From JAACPR01 sp964598245 (GTDB taxonomy: Bacteria; Patescibacteriota; Minisyncoccia; Phycocordibacterales; JAACPR01): a stretch of DNA of 13,672 bases. Position numbers and translations under genes: made by a program. This document shows, one piece after another, positions 1-6,201 of this stretch (position 1 is the first letter of the stretch; each line of letters starts with the position of its first letter). The stretch covers positions 1-13,672 of the forward strand of contig CAZRAX010000014.1 of NCBI GenBank assembly GCA_964598245.1, read 5' to 3'. Below the pieces are notes generated by a model. That model did not search any database and had not been told where the DNA came from. It saw only the letters and a list, made by a program, of their open reading frames with translations.

Positions 1-4
1 GTTT

Positions 5-40
5 GCGCTGTATGTTTCGCTTCGCGAACCATACACGCGC
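5..40. repeat. Imperfect hairpin upstream of tRNA-Ile
   Basis: The arms GCGC-TGTATG-TTCG and CGAA-CATACA-GCGC pair around a 5-base loop (20-24), with one T/C mismatch (15/29) and one bulged C (36). It is far more GC-rich than the surroundings. No T-tract follows, so it does not look like a simple terminator. It could be the end of an upstream transcript, a RNA-processing structure for the tRNA precursor, or a dispersed palindromic element. The window start cuts off its context. Confidence 0.5.
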
Positions 41-50
41 TGCACTCGGA

Positions 51-76
51 CGAAATGAAAACAAGTTTTCATTTCG
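51..76. repeat. Perfect 12-bp inverted repeat upstream of tRNA-Ile
   Basis: CGAAATGAAAAC (51-62) and GTTTTCATTTCG (65-76) are exact reverse complements separated by AA, so a real hairpin would have about 11 pairs and a 4-base loop. The structure ends 10 bases before the tRNA. It lacks a following T-run, which argues against a standard intrinsic terminator. It may be a processing signal, a REP-like element, or a terminator of an upstream gene acting without a U-tract. Confidence 0.55.
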
Positions 77-86
77 CTCCTCGTTT

Positions 87-160
87 GCGCGTGTAGCTCA
101 GCTGGTTAGAGCGCGTCACTGATAATGACGAGGTCCCAGGTTCGAGTCCTGGCATGCGCA
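87..160 (+). tRNA. tRNA-Ile (anticodon GAT)
   Basis: A full cloverleaf can be drawn. The acceptor stem GCGCGTG pairs with CATGCGC (one G-T pair), the D-arm is GCTC/GAGC, and the anticodon stem CGTCA/TGACG carries the loop CTGATAA. The T-arm is CCAGG/CCTGG with loop TTCGAGT. The anticodon GAT (121-123) reads AUC and AUU isoleucine codons. The discriminator base is A160, followed by CATG, so the 3' CCA is not encoded and must be added by a CCA-adding enzyme. The gene stands alone, with hairpins before it and a strong terminator just after, and is not part of a visible rRNA operon in this window. Confidence 0.96.
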
Positions 161-171
161 CATGAAACAAA

Positions 172-205
172 GGAACCGGCTTCCGTAAGAAGTCGGTTCC
201 TTTTT
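172..205 (+). terminator. Intrinsic terminator after tRNA-Ile
   Basis: GGAACCGGCTT (172-182) pairs with AAGTCGGTTCC (190-200) over 11 bp with one G-T pair. It encloses a 7-base loop and is followed directly by TTTTT (201-205). A short A-run lies before the stem. This is a textbook Rho-independent terminator for the tRNA transcript, and it isolates the downstream protein genes. Confidence 0.9.
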
Positions 206-251
206 GGTATAAGATACTGTTTTATATCCCTTATGCCCTTTTTTTAGATAG

Positions 252-260
252 TGATATAAT
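252..260 (+). promoter_or_regulatory. Extended -10 promoter for the DUF2339 gene
   Basis: TGATATAAT is a perfect extended -10 (TGn-TATAAT). The only -35 candidate is weak (TTATGC, 231-236). The start codon lies 30 bases past the -10, giving a predicted leader of about 23 bases with no Shine-Dalgarno. The 13-base string TGATATAATTAAA recurs before the gene at 8463, which supports a real promoter. Confidence 0.55.
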
Positions 261-290
261 TAAAATACTTAATAACTTAATTTATTTATC

Positions 291-2141
291 ATGTTTTATT
301 ATATTTTTCCATTTTTTTTAATACCAATTCTTTTTATTGCTTTTGTTGTTCATGTTTTGGTGAAATTACATTCTTTCGACAAAGAAATTAAATTCTTGAA
401 AAGAAATATCGGTACTAGTAATCCAAAAGAAAATATTTCTCCTCCACAAGAAATAAAATACGATAATAAAATTCAAGAGCAATCGATTGTTGAGCCAATT
501 CAACAAGCAGTACCACAACCTGTTCAGCCAATAAACCCAACTTCATATGAAGATGATATTTTGAGCGACTTTTTCAATTGGTTCAAAGAAAATTGGGTTA
601 TGAAACTTGGTGTATTATTTGTTTTACTTGGTTTCATTTTCTTCATTAGTTATGCCTTTGTTGTTGGCTGGATTGGTCCTTTTGGTAAAATAGCAACTGG
701 TTTTATTATTGGTGTGGCCATAATTCTATTTGCCAACACAAGAATGGAAAAAAATGTTAAACAAGGTGCACCACTAATTATATTAGCCGTGGCTATTATT
801 TTGTTTACTACATATTATGCTAGTTATGTTTATGAGATATTTAATGAAATAATTAGTCTATTGGTTGTATTGATTGTTGCTGGTTATGTAAATATTGTTG
901 CACTTCAGTATAATTTAAAATCTTTATCTGTTGTTGGGCTATTAATAGCTGGTTCAGCACCATTTTTTGCTAATAGTTCTTCTCCTAATTTTGTTTTTCT
1001 ATTTTCTTATCTTGCTGTTATTGTGGTCGCTCATTTATGGATTATGTACTATAGAAACTGGAGATTTCTTGGCTCAATATCATCTTGCTTGATTTTATTT
1101 TATTCCTTGATTTATTTTGGGAGTTCTCTTTTTAATTCAGTAAATTCAAATAATCTTACCATTTTGTTAATTATTATGGGTCTTGCTGCAATTTTATTCA
1201 TAACAAATGTCCTAAATATTTCTAAATTTAAAGATGAGTCTAGTGGTAGTGATGGTAGTTTAGCGATCTTTAACGGTGTTTTGATTGGTGTTTGGGTTAT
1301 TTTTGATCCGTATTTGGGCTCACTTTATAGTTCAGTTGATGTTAAGACTCTGTTGTTAGCTATTTGGATGATTATTTTTGCTTTTGGTAGTTATTTTGTT
1401 TTTATTAAAAACAACAAATTATCATTCTTTTATATTTATTCAATGGTTTCAATTGTCTATTTAGCTATTTTAACAGCTTTGCAACTAGAGGGTAATTCAT
1501 TAGTTTTTGCTTATATTTTTGAAAGTGCTGCCATATCTTTGATTGGTTATTTTATAACTTCTAAATTAGATGTTGGTTATAAATTATCACTTCTAATGAT
1601 TCCACCTGCTTTAATGAGTTTGCAGAGCTTCTTTTCAAGCAGCTGGAGAACGTCTATCTTTAATCAAGATTTCGCTATTATTTCAAGTATGATTTTGATT
1701 TTGATAGGAGTTGGCTATTTCTATATGGTTGTTAAAAAAGAAGAAGATGAAGATTATATTTCTGGTTTGGAGATAAAACCGCATAGTCTAATGATTATTA
1801 CTGGTAGTATATATTTGTACGGACTTATTTGGGTTTCATTAACTTCGTTTTATGATGGATCTCAAATAGCAATAATGCTTTCACTCGCTATTTATACAAT
1901 TATTGGTCTTTCGTGTTATGTATTTGGCAAAGTTAATGATCGAATTATTTTCCGAAGATATGGATTATTCTTACTTTTAGCTGTAATTGCTAGATTATTG
2001 TTAGTTGATGTTTGGAGTATGGATACTATATTAAAAGTTGTTACCTTTGTGATCATCGGTGTCATGTTTATAAGTACCGCCTTTATTGGTAAAGATGGAA
2101 AAGAAAATAGAGAATTATCAAATAATAATGTTAATAATTAA
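291..2141 (+). CDS. DUF2339 family polytopic membrane protein
   Basis: This 616-residue integral membrane protein has a single N-terminal hydrophobic segment (about 1-25). A charged and Pro/Gln-rich linker follows (about 45-85), then a long chain of roughly 17-18 predicted membrane segments to the C-terminus. The diagnostic stretch is residues 99-150, ENWVMKLGVLFVLLG followed by a GWIGPFGKIATG motif, which matches the start of the DUF2339 (PF10101) family. The function of that family is unknown. The C-terminus is short and polar. I chose the ATG at 291 because it begins the first hydrophobic helix and follows a good extended -10. No Shine-Dalgarno is visible. Only 4 bases separate its stop from the next start, so it is very likely co-transcribed with the secreted TSP3 protein, suggesting a shared envelope role. 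Confidence 0.82.
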   Translation: MFYYIFPFFLIPILFIAFVVHVLVKLHSFDKEIKFLKRNIGTSNPKENISPPQEIKYDNKIQEQSIVEPIQQAVPQPVQPINPTSYEDDILSDFFNWFKENWVMKLGVLFVLLGFIFFISYAFVVGWIGPFGKIATGFIIGVAIILFANTRMEKNVKQGAPLIILAVAIILFTTYYASYVYEIFNEIISLLVVLIVAGYVNIVALQYNLKSLSVVGLLIAGSAPFFANSSSPNFVFLFSYLAVIVVAHLWIMYYRNWRFLGSISSCLILFYSLIYFGSSLFNSVNSNNLTILLIIMGLAAILFITNVLNISKFKDESSGSDGSLAIFNGVLIGVWVIFDPYLGSLYSSVDVKTLLLAIWMIIFAFGSYFVFIKNNKLSFFYIYSMVSIVYLAILTALQLEGNSLVFAYIFESAAISLIGYFITSKLDVGYKLSLLMIPPALMSLQSFFSSSWRTSIFNQDFAIISSMILILIGVGYFYMVVKKEEDEDYISGLEIKPHSLMIITGSIYLYGLIWVSLTSFYDGSQIAIMLSLAIYTIIGLSCYVFGKVNDRIIFRRYGLFLLLAVIARLLLVDVWSMDTILKVVTFVIIGVMFISTAFIGKDGKENRELSNNNVNN

Positions 2142-2145
2142 AAAT

Positions 2146-3342
2146 ATGAAAAGAATTTTATTTATTTTATTTCTCTGTTTATTACCAATATCGGTATTTG
2201 CTTTAACTCCAGAAATTCCTCCCAAATTAGTAGAAAAAATTGATGTAATAAAAAATTATCGTAGTTTTGTTAGTGTTGAATCTATAAATATTAATGTCCC
2301 AACTGTTGTTGAATTAAAGTTAGAGGGTATTAATACTAATAATAATCAATCTTTTTTAGTTTATGATCGGTCTGAAGAAAAATTTATATCTTCTCTTTTA
2401 ATTAATAATTATTCTAAAAATCAAAAAACTTTTTCTGTTGTGGGTGAGGGCGGGGTGCTTAATTCAATTAATGATGGAGACTATGAAAGTAGCGAAACAT
2501 TTATGTTACCTATTGGTGATCAACTGGGTTCAGTTGAATTGATAATTAATTATGATGGAAAAATCAGAACTGATGGCTTTAATTTTAAATTAGATAGCTA
2601 TGTTTCATTACCAAATTTTGTAACAATATCCTATGTTGATGATCAAAACAGTAGAAATATTATAGCTTCTAATATCAAACCTAATAATAGCAAGATAAAC
2701 TTCCCAGAAGTGATTTCTGATCAGTTCATTGTTAAATTTGATTATATTCAACCTCTTAGAATTACAGAAATATCTTTTGATGATTTAGATTTAATTTCTA
2801 GTGAAATACCAGGTCTTCGATTTCTTGCTAAACCAAATAATACTTATGAAGTTTATTTTAATCGAGAAAATTATGTGAAAGTTAATTTTAGTGAGAGCCC
2901 CAACCTCTCAGATAATAGAGATATTATAGAAATTAGTTACACCACCTTGGGTCAAAATAGTCTTTTTGTTGAATCTGATATCGATGATGATGGTGTTATT
3001 GATAAGATTGATAATTGTGTTCACATAGCCAATTCAGATCAAATAGATATCAATAATAATGGTAGAGGAGATGCTTGTGATGATTTTGACAAAGACGGAG
3101 TTATAAATTCACAAGATAATTGCCCAAACGACCCCAACAGAAATCAATCTGATATCGATGGTGATGATATCGGTGATTCCTGTGATGAAGAAGAAAGCAG
3201 AATAACAGAGAAGTACCCTTTTATTGTTTGGGGCGGTATTCTTCTAGCTGTTTTAGTATTTGTTTTGTTGTATTTTAGTGCTATTAAAAAAATAAAAGTT
3301 CAGAAAGAAGAAGTGGCTGAAAATCAAGAAGATCAAAACTAG
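2146..3342 (+). CDS. Secreted thrombospondin type 3 repeat protein with C-terminal membrane anchor
   Basis: This 398-residue protein is predicted to be exported. Residues 1-19 (MKRILFILFLCLLPISVFA) form a clean signal peptide, which is why I prefer the ATG at 2146 to one at 2086 that overlaps the upstream gene. Residues about 20-275 are an Asn/Ser-rich, probably beta-rich domain I do not recognise. Residues about 278-348 hold two thrombospondin type 3 units, with the pattern DxDDDGxxDxxDNC...GDACD...DKDGxxxxQDNC...GDSCD. In known TSP3 proteins such Asp side chains bind calcium, and the four cysteines here are spaced to form disulfides. Residues 357-381 are a transmembrane segment followed by a Lys-rich cytoplasmic tail of about 17 residues. 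This gives a type I orientation with the domain outside. It probably shares a transcript with the DUF2339 gene. Confidence 0.8.
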   Translation: MKRILFILFLCLLPISVFALTPEIPPKLVEKIDVIKNYRSFVSVESININVPTVVELKLEGINTNNNQSFLVYDRSEEKFISSLLINNYSKNQKTFSVVGEGGVLNSINDGDYESSETFMLPIGDQLGSVELIINYDGKIRTDGFNFKLDSYVSLPNFVTISYVDDQNSRNIIASNIKPNNSKINFPEVISDQFIVKFDYIQPLRITEISFDDLDLISSEIPGLRFLAKPNNTYEVYFNRENYVKVNFSESPNLSDNRDIIEISYTTLGQNSLFVESDIDDDGVIDKIDNCVHIANSDQIDINNNGRGDACDDFDKDGVINSQDNCPNDPNRNQSDIDGDDIGDSCDEEESRITEKYPFIVWGGILLAVLVFVLLYFSAIKKIKVQKEEVAENQEDQN

Positions 3343-3358
3343 TTTATTTGATTTAATA

Positions 3359-3367
3359 TGTTAAAAT
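3359..3367 (+). promoter_or_regulatory. Possible extended -10 for the small acidic gene
   Basis: TGTTAAAAT fits TGn plus a -10 hexamer with five of six consensus bases. Nine bases separate it from the ATG at 3377, so a transcript starting here would have a leader of only about 2 bases. Base composition makes chance matches likely. Confidence 0.3.
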
Positions 3368-3376
3368 AAATATATT

Positions 3377-3565
3377 ATGAATGATGAAATTAATGATAGT
3401 CAAAATGATGATTTAGAAGAACAAATTGAAAAAGCTTCTAACGAATCACAAAATAGTCCAACTGATAGAGAGGAAAAAACCTCAAAAGACGGCGAAGGTC
3501 TTTCTCCAGATCTTGGAACTGCAAAAGACCAACTTAATAGAGAAGACGGTATTGAAATTCTTTAA
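3377..3565 (+). CDS. Small acidic hydrophilic protein, unknown function
   Basis: This 62-residue protein is highly charged (Asp, Glu, Lys) and rich in Asn, Ser and Gln. It has no hydrophobic segment, no cysteine and no recognisable motif, so it is likely soluble and disordered. It starts 34 bases after the TSP3 gene and ends 6 bases from the stop of the convergent murB. No Shine-Dalgarno is present. Support for a real gene is its strand agreement with the upstream genes, its tidy fit in the gap, and codon use like its neighbours (AAT, GAT, GAA). A longer overlapping frame (3426-3713) lies antisense to murB and is not believed. I do not recognise a family. Confidence 0.5.
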   Translation: MNDEINDSQNDDLEEQIEKASNESQNSPTDREEKTSKDGEGLSPDLGTAKDQLNREDGIEIL

Positions 3566-3571
3566 ATCAAT

Positions 3572-4594
3572 TTATTTGATAAGATTTGGTTCAACCACTA
3601 GAGAAATCTCAAATTTCTTTTCAACCTTTTTGGTAATTTCATCTACAAATTTTTCTAAATCTTTAAAATCTGCATCCCCACAATTTACCAAGACTAGTGC
3701 GCTTTTATTGTGAACTTTAATTTTTTTATCAAAAACTTTTCCTTTAAAACCACATTTTTCAATTAACCAACCACCTGAAATTTTAGTTTGACTATTACTT
3801 GCTTTGTATTGGGGGATCTCTGGGAATTTTTTAATTAATTTTTTAGCAAAATCATTTGAAATAATCGGATTCTGAAAAAATGAACCACAGTTAGGCTCTT
3901 TCTTCCAATCAGGTAATTTTTGTCTACGAATTTCTATAACGGCTTGCCTAATTTCTTTTAGGGAGGGGTCCTTTTTTTCTTTGGCTAAAAAATAAAGTGA
4001 AAGATCTTTGTAGATTGGCGGATCAGGATTTTTTTTCTTTAAACAAAAACCAACATTCAATACAGCAAATTTCCCAATGTTTTCTTTCAAAATACTATTT
4101 CTATACGAAAATTGACATTCTGAATTAGAAATTTGATAGAATTTTTGAGTTTCAAATTCATAAACTTCAACATTGATAATACAATCTTTAACTTCTTGTC
4201 CGTAAGCCCCAATATTTTGAATTGGACTTGCCCCAACGGTACCGGGAATTGCTGATAAACACTCAATTCCTGAATAATTATTAGAAACAGCCCATTCAAC
4301 AAAACGATCCCAATTTAAACCAGCTGAAACCTTTAAATTAATAAAATTTTCATCTTCATAAGTTTTAATAATATCTTTTTGTTTAAATTTAACAAAAATT
4401 TTATCATGATAACCGTTAGCAAAAATAGTGTTTGATCCTTCTCCTAAAAAATAGATTGGTAATTTTTGTTTTTTTGCAAATTCGTCCAACTCTTTTATTT
4501 CTGAATCTTTCTCAATTTCAACTAAAAATTTAGCAGTGCCACCAATTTTCATAAAAGATAATTTTTTCAGACTGACATCTTCGTAGATTTTCAT
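3572..4594 (-). CDS. murB: UDP-N-acetylenolpyruvoylglucosamine reductase MurB
   Basis: MurB reduces the enolpyruvyl group of UDP-GlcNAc-enolpyruvate with NADPH through FAD to give UDP-MurNAc, the second committed step of peptidoglycan synthesis, in the cytoplasm. The 340 residues match the usual length (E. coli 342). The FAD-binding region shows FMKIGGTAKF (14-23), GEGSN (51-55) and AIPGTVGASPIQNIGAYGQE (115-134). The catalytic residues expected from E. coli are all present: Arg in YRNS (R165), the proton-donor Ser in NCGSFFQNP (S238), and the Glu in VVEPN (E335). SGGWLIEKCGFKG (273-285) is also typical. The Tyr-containing motif region suggests the type I enzyme. The ATG at 4594 is 7 bases past a TGATATAAT promoter on this strand, so translation may be leaderless. 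It is divergent from murA. Confidence 0.96.
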   Translation of the reverse strand: MKIYEDVSLKKLSFMKIGGTAKFLVEIEKDSEIKELDEFAKKQKLPIYFLGEGSNTIFANGYHDKIFVKFKQKDIIKTYEDENFINLKVSAGLNWDRFVEWAVSNNYSGIECLSAIPGTVGASPIQNIGAYGQEVKDCIINVEVYEFETQKFYQISNSECQFSYRNSILKENIGKFAVLNVGFCLKKKNPDPPIYKDLSLYFLAKEKKDPSLKEIRQAVIEIRRQKLPDWKKEPNCGSFFQNPIISNDFAKKLIKKFPEIPQYKASNSQTKISGGWLIEKCGFKGKVFDKKIKVHNKSALVLVNCGDADFKDLEKFVDEITKKVEKKFEISLVVEPNLIK

Positions 4595-4601
4595 GTTTGC
4601 A

Positions 4602-4610
4602 ATTATATCA
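4602..4610 (-). promoter_or_regulatory. Extended -10 promoter for murB
   Basis: Read on the minus strand this is TGATATAAT, a perfect extended -10. Seven bases separate it from the murB ATG, so transcription would begin at or next to the start codon. The -35 candidate at 4625-4630 (TAGAGT) is weak, as is usual for extended -10 promoters. It lies back to back with the murA promoter. Confidence 0.6.
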
Positions 4611-4621
4611 TAAGTGATATA
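4604..4621. promoter_or_regulatory. Perfect 7-bp inverted repeat between murB and murA
   Basis: TATATCA (4604-4610) and TGATATA (4615-4621) are exact reverse complements separated by TAAG. The site overlaps the -10 regions of both divergent promoters. It is well placed to be an operator for a dimeric helix-turn-helix protein, possibly MurA itself. The alternative is that the symmetry arises only because two copies of the extended -10 motif face away from each other. Confidence 0.5.
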
Positions 4622-4635
4622 CTTACTCTATATTT

Positions 4636-6153
4636 ATGAAAAAAGATGAAAATCAACAAAAAATTGGCTTTTTGATTAAAAGTCTCCGCCAAAGCAAAAA
4701 CTTAACTCAAAAAGAATTTGCTAAACTTTTAAAAACTTCTCAAAGTGCTGTTGCCAGAATGGAAAATGGTAATCAAAATTTTACAACTCAAGAAATTTCA
4801 AAAATTAGTAAAGTTTTGAATCGAAAAATTATTTCAATTAATGAATCTATTGATTTTGAGATTGAAGGTGCTAGAAAACTACATGGATCTATTTCTGTTA
4901 ATACTTCAAAAAATGGAGCATTAGCTTTGATGGTGGCAAGTTTAATTAACGATGGTAAAACAATTATTAGAGATGTACCGCAAATAGAAGAAATTAATCG
5001 TATCACTGAACTCTTTGAGGTTATTGGTGTTTCAATTCGTCGAGTTAATTCAAAAGATATTGAAATCAAGACTCCTAAAAAATATAAAATTCAAAATCTT
5101 TTGAATGAATCAGCAGAAAAAATTCGTTCTGGGTTAATGCTTTTTGGGCCACTTGTTCATTATGAGAAAAAATTTAAATTACCACATGCTGGTGGTTGTA
5201 AAATGGGGCAGAGAACAATTGCCGCTCATAAATATGCTTTGGAAGAATTTGGAATTGATATTAAAACAGATGAAAAAAATTATAATGTCACAGTCAATAA
5301 AATTAAACCTGCTGATATTGTTATGTATGAAATGAGTGATACAGCAACTATTAATGCACTTTTGGTTGCAGCAAAAATACCTAAAAAAACAACTATTTCT
5401 TTTGCTTCAGCTAATTATCAGGTTCAAGATGTTTGTTTTTTGTTAGAAAAATTTGGTGTCAAAATTAATGGAATTGGTACTACAACTCTTGAAATAATTG
5501 GTAAAGAAAAAATTAATCAAAATACTGAACATTATGTTAGCGAGGATCCAACTGAGGCAATGTTTTGGTTGGCTTGTGCAATTATGACCAAGTCAAATTT
5601 AAAAATAAAAAGATGCCCAATTAATTTTTTATCTTTAGAGTTATTGAAATTAGAAAAGATGGGATTGAAGTACAAAAAAGGTAAAAAATACAAAGCTAAA
5701 AATAAAAAAACAGAGCTTGTTGATATTGATGTTAAAAGTTCAAATTTACAATCTCTTGATGAAAAAATACATGCTAATCCTTATCCCGGAATTAACACCG
5801 ACAACTTACCATTTTTTGCCTCAATTGCGACGATTACAGAAGGAACAACTTTGATTCACGATTGGATGTGGGAAAATAGAGCAATTTACTTTACTGAATT
5901 AAATAGGTTAGGAGCGAGAGTCGATTTGGCTGACCCGCATCGAGTTTTTATTACCGGCCCAACGAAATTAAAAGCAACTCAAATTGTCTGTCCACCAGCA
6001 TTGCGACCAGCAACAATTATTTTAGTTGCAATGTTGGCGGCACCAGGAACTTCGATTTTGAGAAATGTTTATTCAATTCGTAGGGGCTATGAAGATGTAG
6101 CAGAAAGACTTAATTCAATTGGTGCCAAAGTTAGAGTTATTAAAAGTTTTTAA
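4636..6153 (+). CDS. murA: UDP-N-acetylglucosamine 1-carboxyvinyltransferase with N-terminal XRE helix-turn-helix
   Basis: MurA transfers enolpyruvate from PEP to UDP-GlcNAc, the first committed step of peptidoglycan synthesis. This protein has 505 residues against about 419 in E. coli. The extra N-terminus (about 11-63) is a complete XRE/Cro helix-turn-helix, with LTQKEFAKLLKTSQSAVARM followed by ENG. The MurA body starts near residue 73. Expected active-site residues are present: K92/N93 (SKNGAL), R164, the nucleophile C188 in HAGGCKMGQR, R193, D389 (INTDNLP), R414 (WENR) and R457 (ALRPA). The cysteine means the enzyme should be fosfomycin-sensitive in principle. The fusion suggests that the enzyme also binds DNA, most simply its own divergent promoter shared with murB. 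XRE-MurA fusions are, to my recollection, found in CPR genomes. No Shine-Dalgarno precedes the ATG. Confidence 0.94.
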   Translation: MKKDENQQKIGFLIKSLRQSKNLTQKEFAKLLKTSQSAVARMENGNQNFTTQEISKISKVLNRKIISINESIDFEIEGARKLHGSISVNTSKNGALALMVASLINDGKTIIRDVPQIEEINRITELFEVIGVSIRRVNSKDIEIKTPKKYKIQNLLNESAEKIRSGLMLFGPLVHYEKKFKLPHAGGCKMGQRTIAAHKYALEEFGIDIKTDEKNYNVTVNKIKPADIVMYEMSDTATINALLVAAKIPKKTTISFASANYQVQDVCFLLEKFGVKINGIGTTTLEIIGKEKINQNTEHYVSEDPTEAMFWLACAIMTKSNLKIKRCPINFLSLELLKLEKMGLKYKKGKKYKAKNKKTELVDIDVKSSNLQSLDEKIHANPYPGINTDNLPFFASIATITEGTTLIHDWMWENRAIYFTELNRLGARVDLADPHRVFITGPTKLKATQIVCPPALRPATIILVAMLAAPGTSILRNVYSIRRGYEDVAERLNSIGAKVRVIKSF

Positions 6154-6176
6154 CAACTAGTCAAATAAAAAAAATC

Positions 6177-6185
6177 TGTTAGACT
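6177..6185 (+). promoter_or_regulatory. Weak candidate extended -10 before pyk
   Basis: TGTTAGACT has TGn followed by a hexamer matching four of six -10 bases. It lies in the 48-base gap after murA, with no convincing -35. A leader of about 9-10 bases without Shine-Dalgarno would result. Read-through from murA is equally possible, since no terminator hairpin is visible in the gap. Confidence 0.2.
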
Positions 6186-6201
6186 TACCTCTGTAATTTT
6201 T

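Larger units (their letters stand above)
4596..4623 (+). promoter_or_regulatory. Promoter for the XRE-murA gene
   Basis: TTTGCA (4596-4601) serves as a -35 (four of six matches). A 16-base spacer separates it from TATACT (4618-4623), which is preceded by TGA to make an extended -10. The ATG at 4636 is 12 bases past the -10, giving a predicted leader of about 5 bases. It overlaps the murB promoter completely. Confidence 0.5.

Noticed and set aside
2086..2145. Upstream start for the TSP3 protein, giving 418 residues
   Set aside because: It would overlap the DUF2339 gene by 56 bases and bury the clean signal peptide that begins at 2146 behind 20 charged residues.
3566..3580. ATCAA/TTGAT as a bidirectional terminator
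   Set aside because: The stem has only five mostly A-T pairs and would be too weak for intrinsic termination.
3426..3713. 95-codon plus-strand frame overlapping the murB 3' end
   Set aside because: It is antisense to well-conserved murB codons and overlaps the small acidic gene. Its composition shows no sign of coding.
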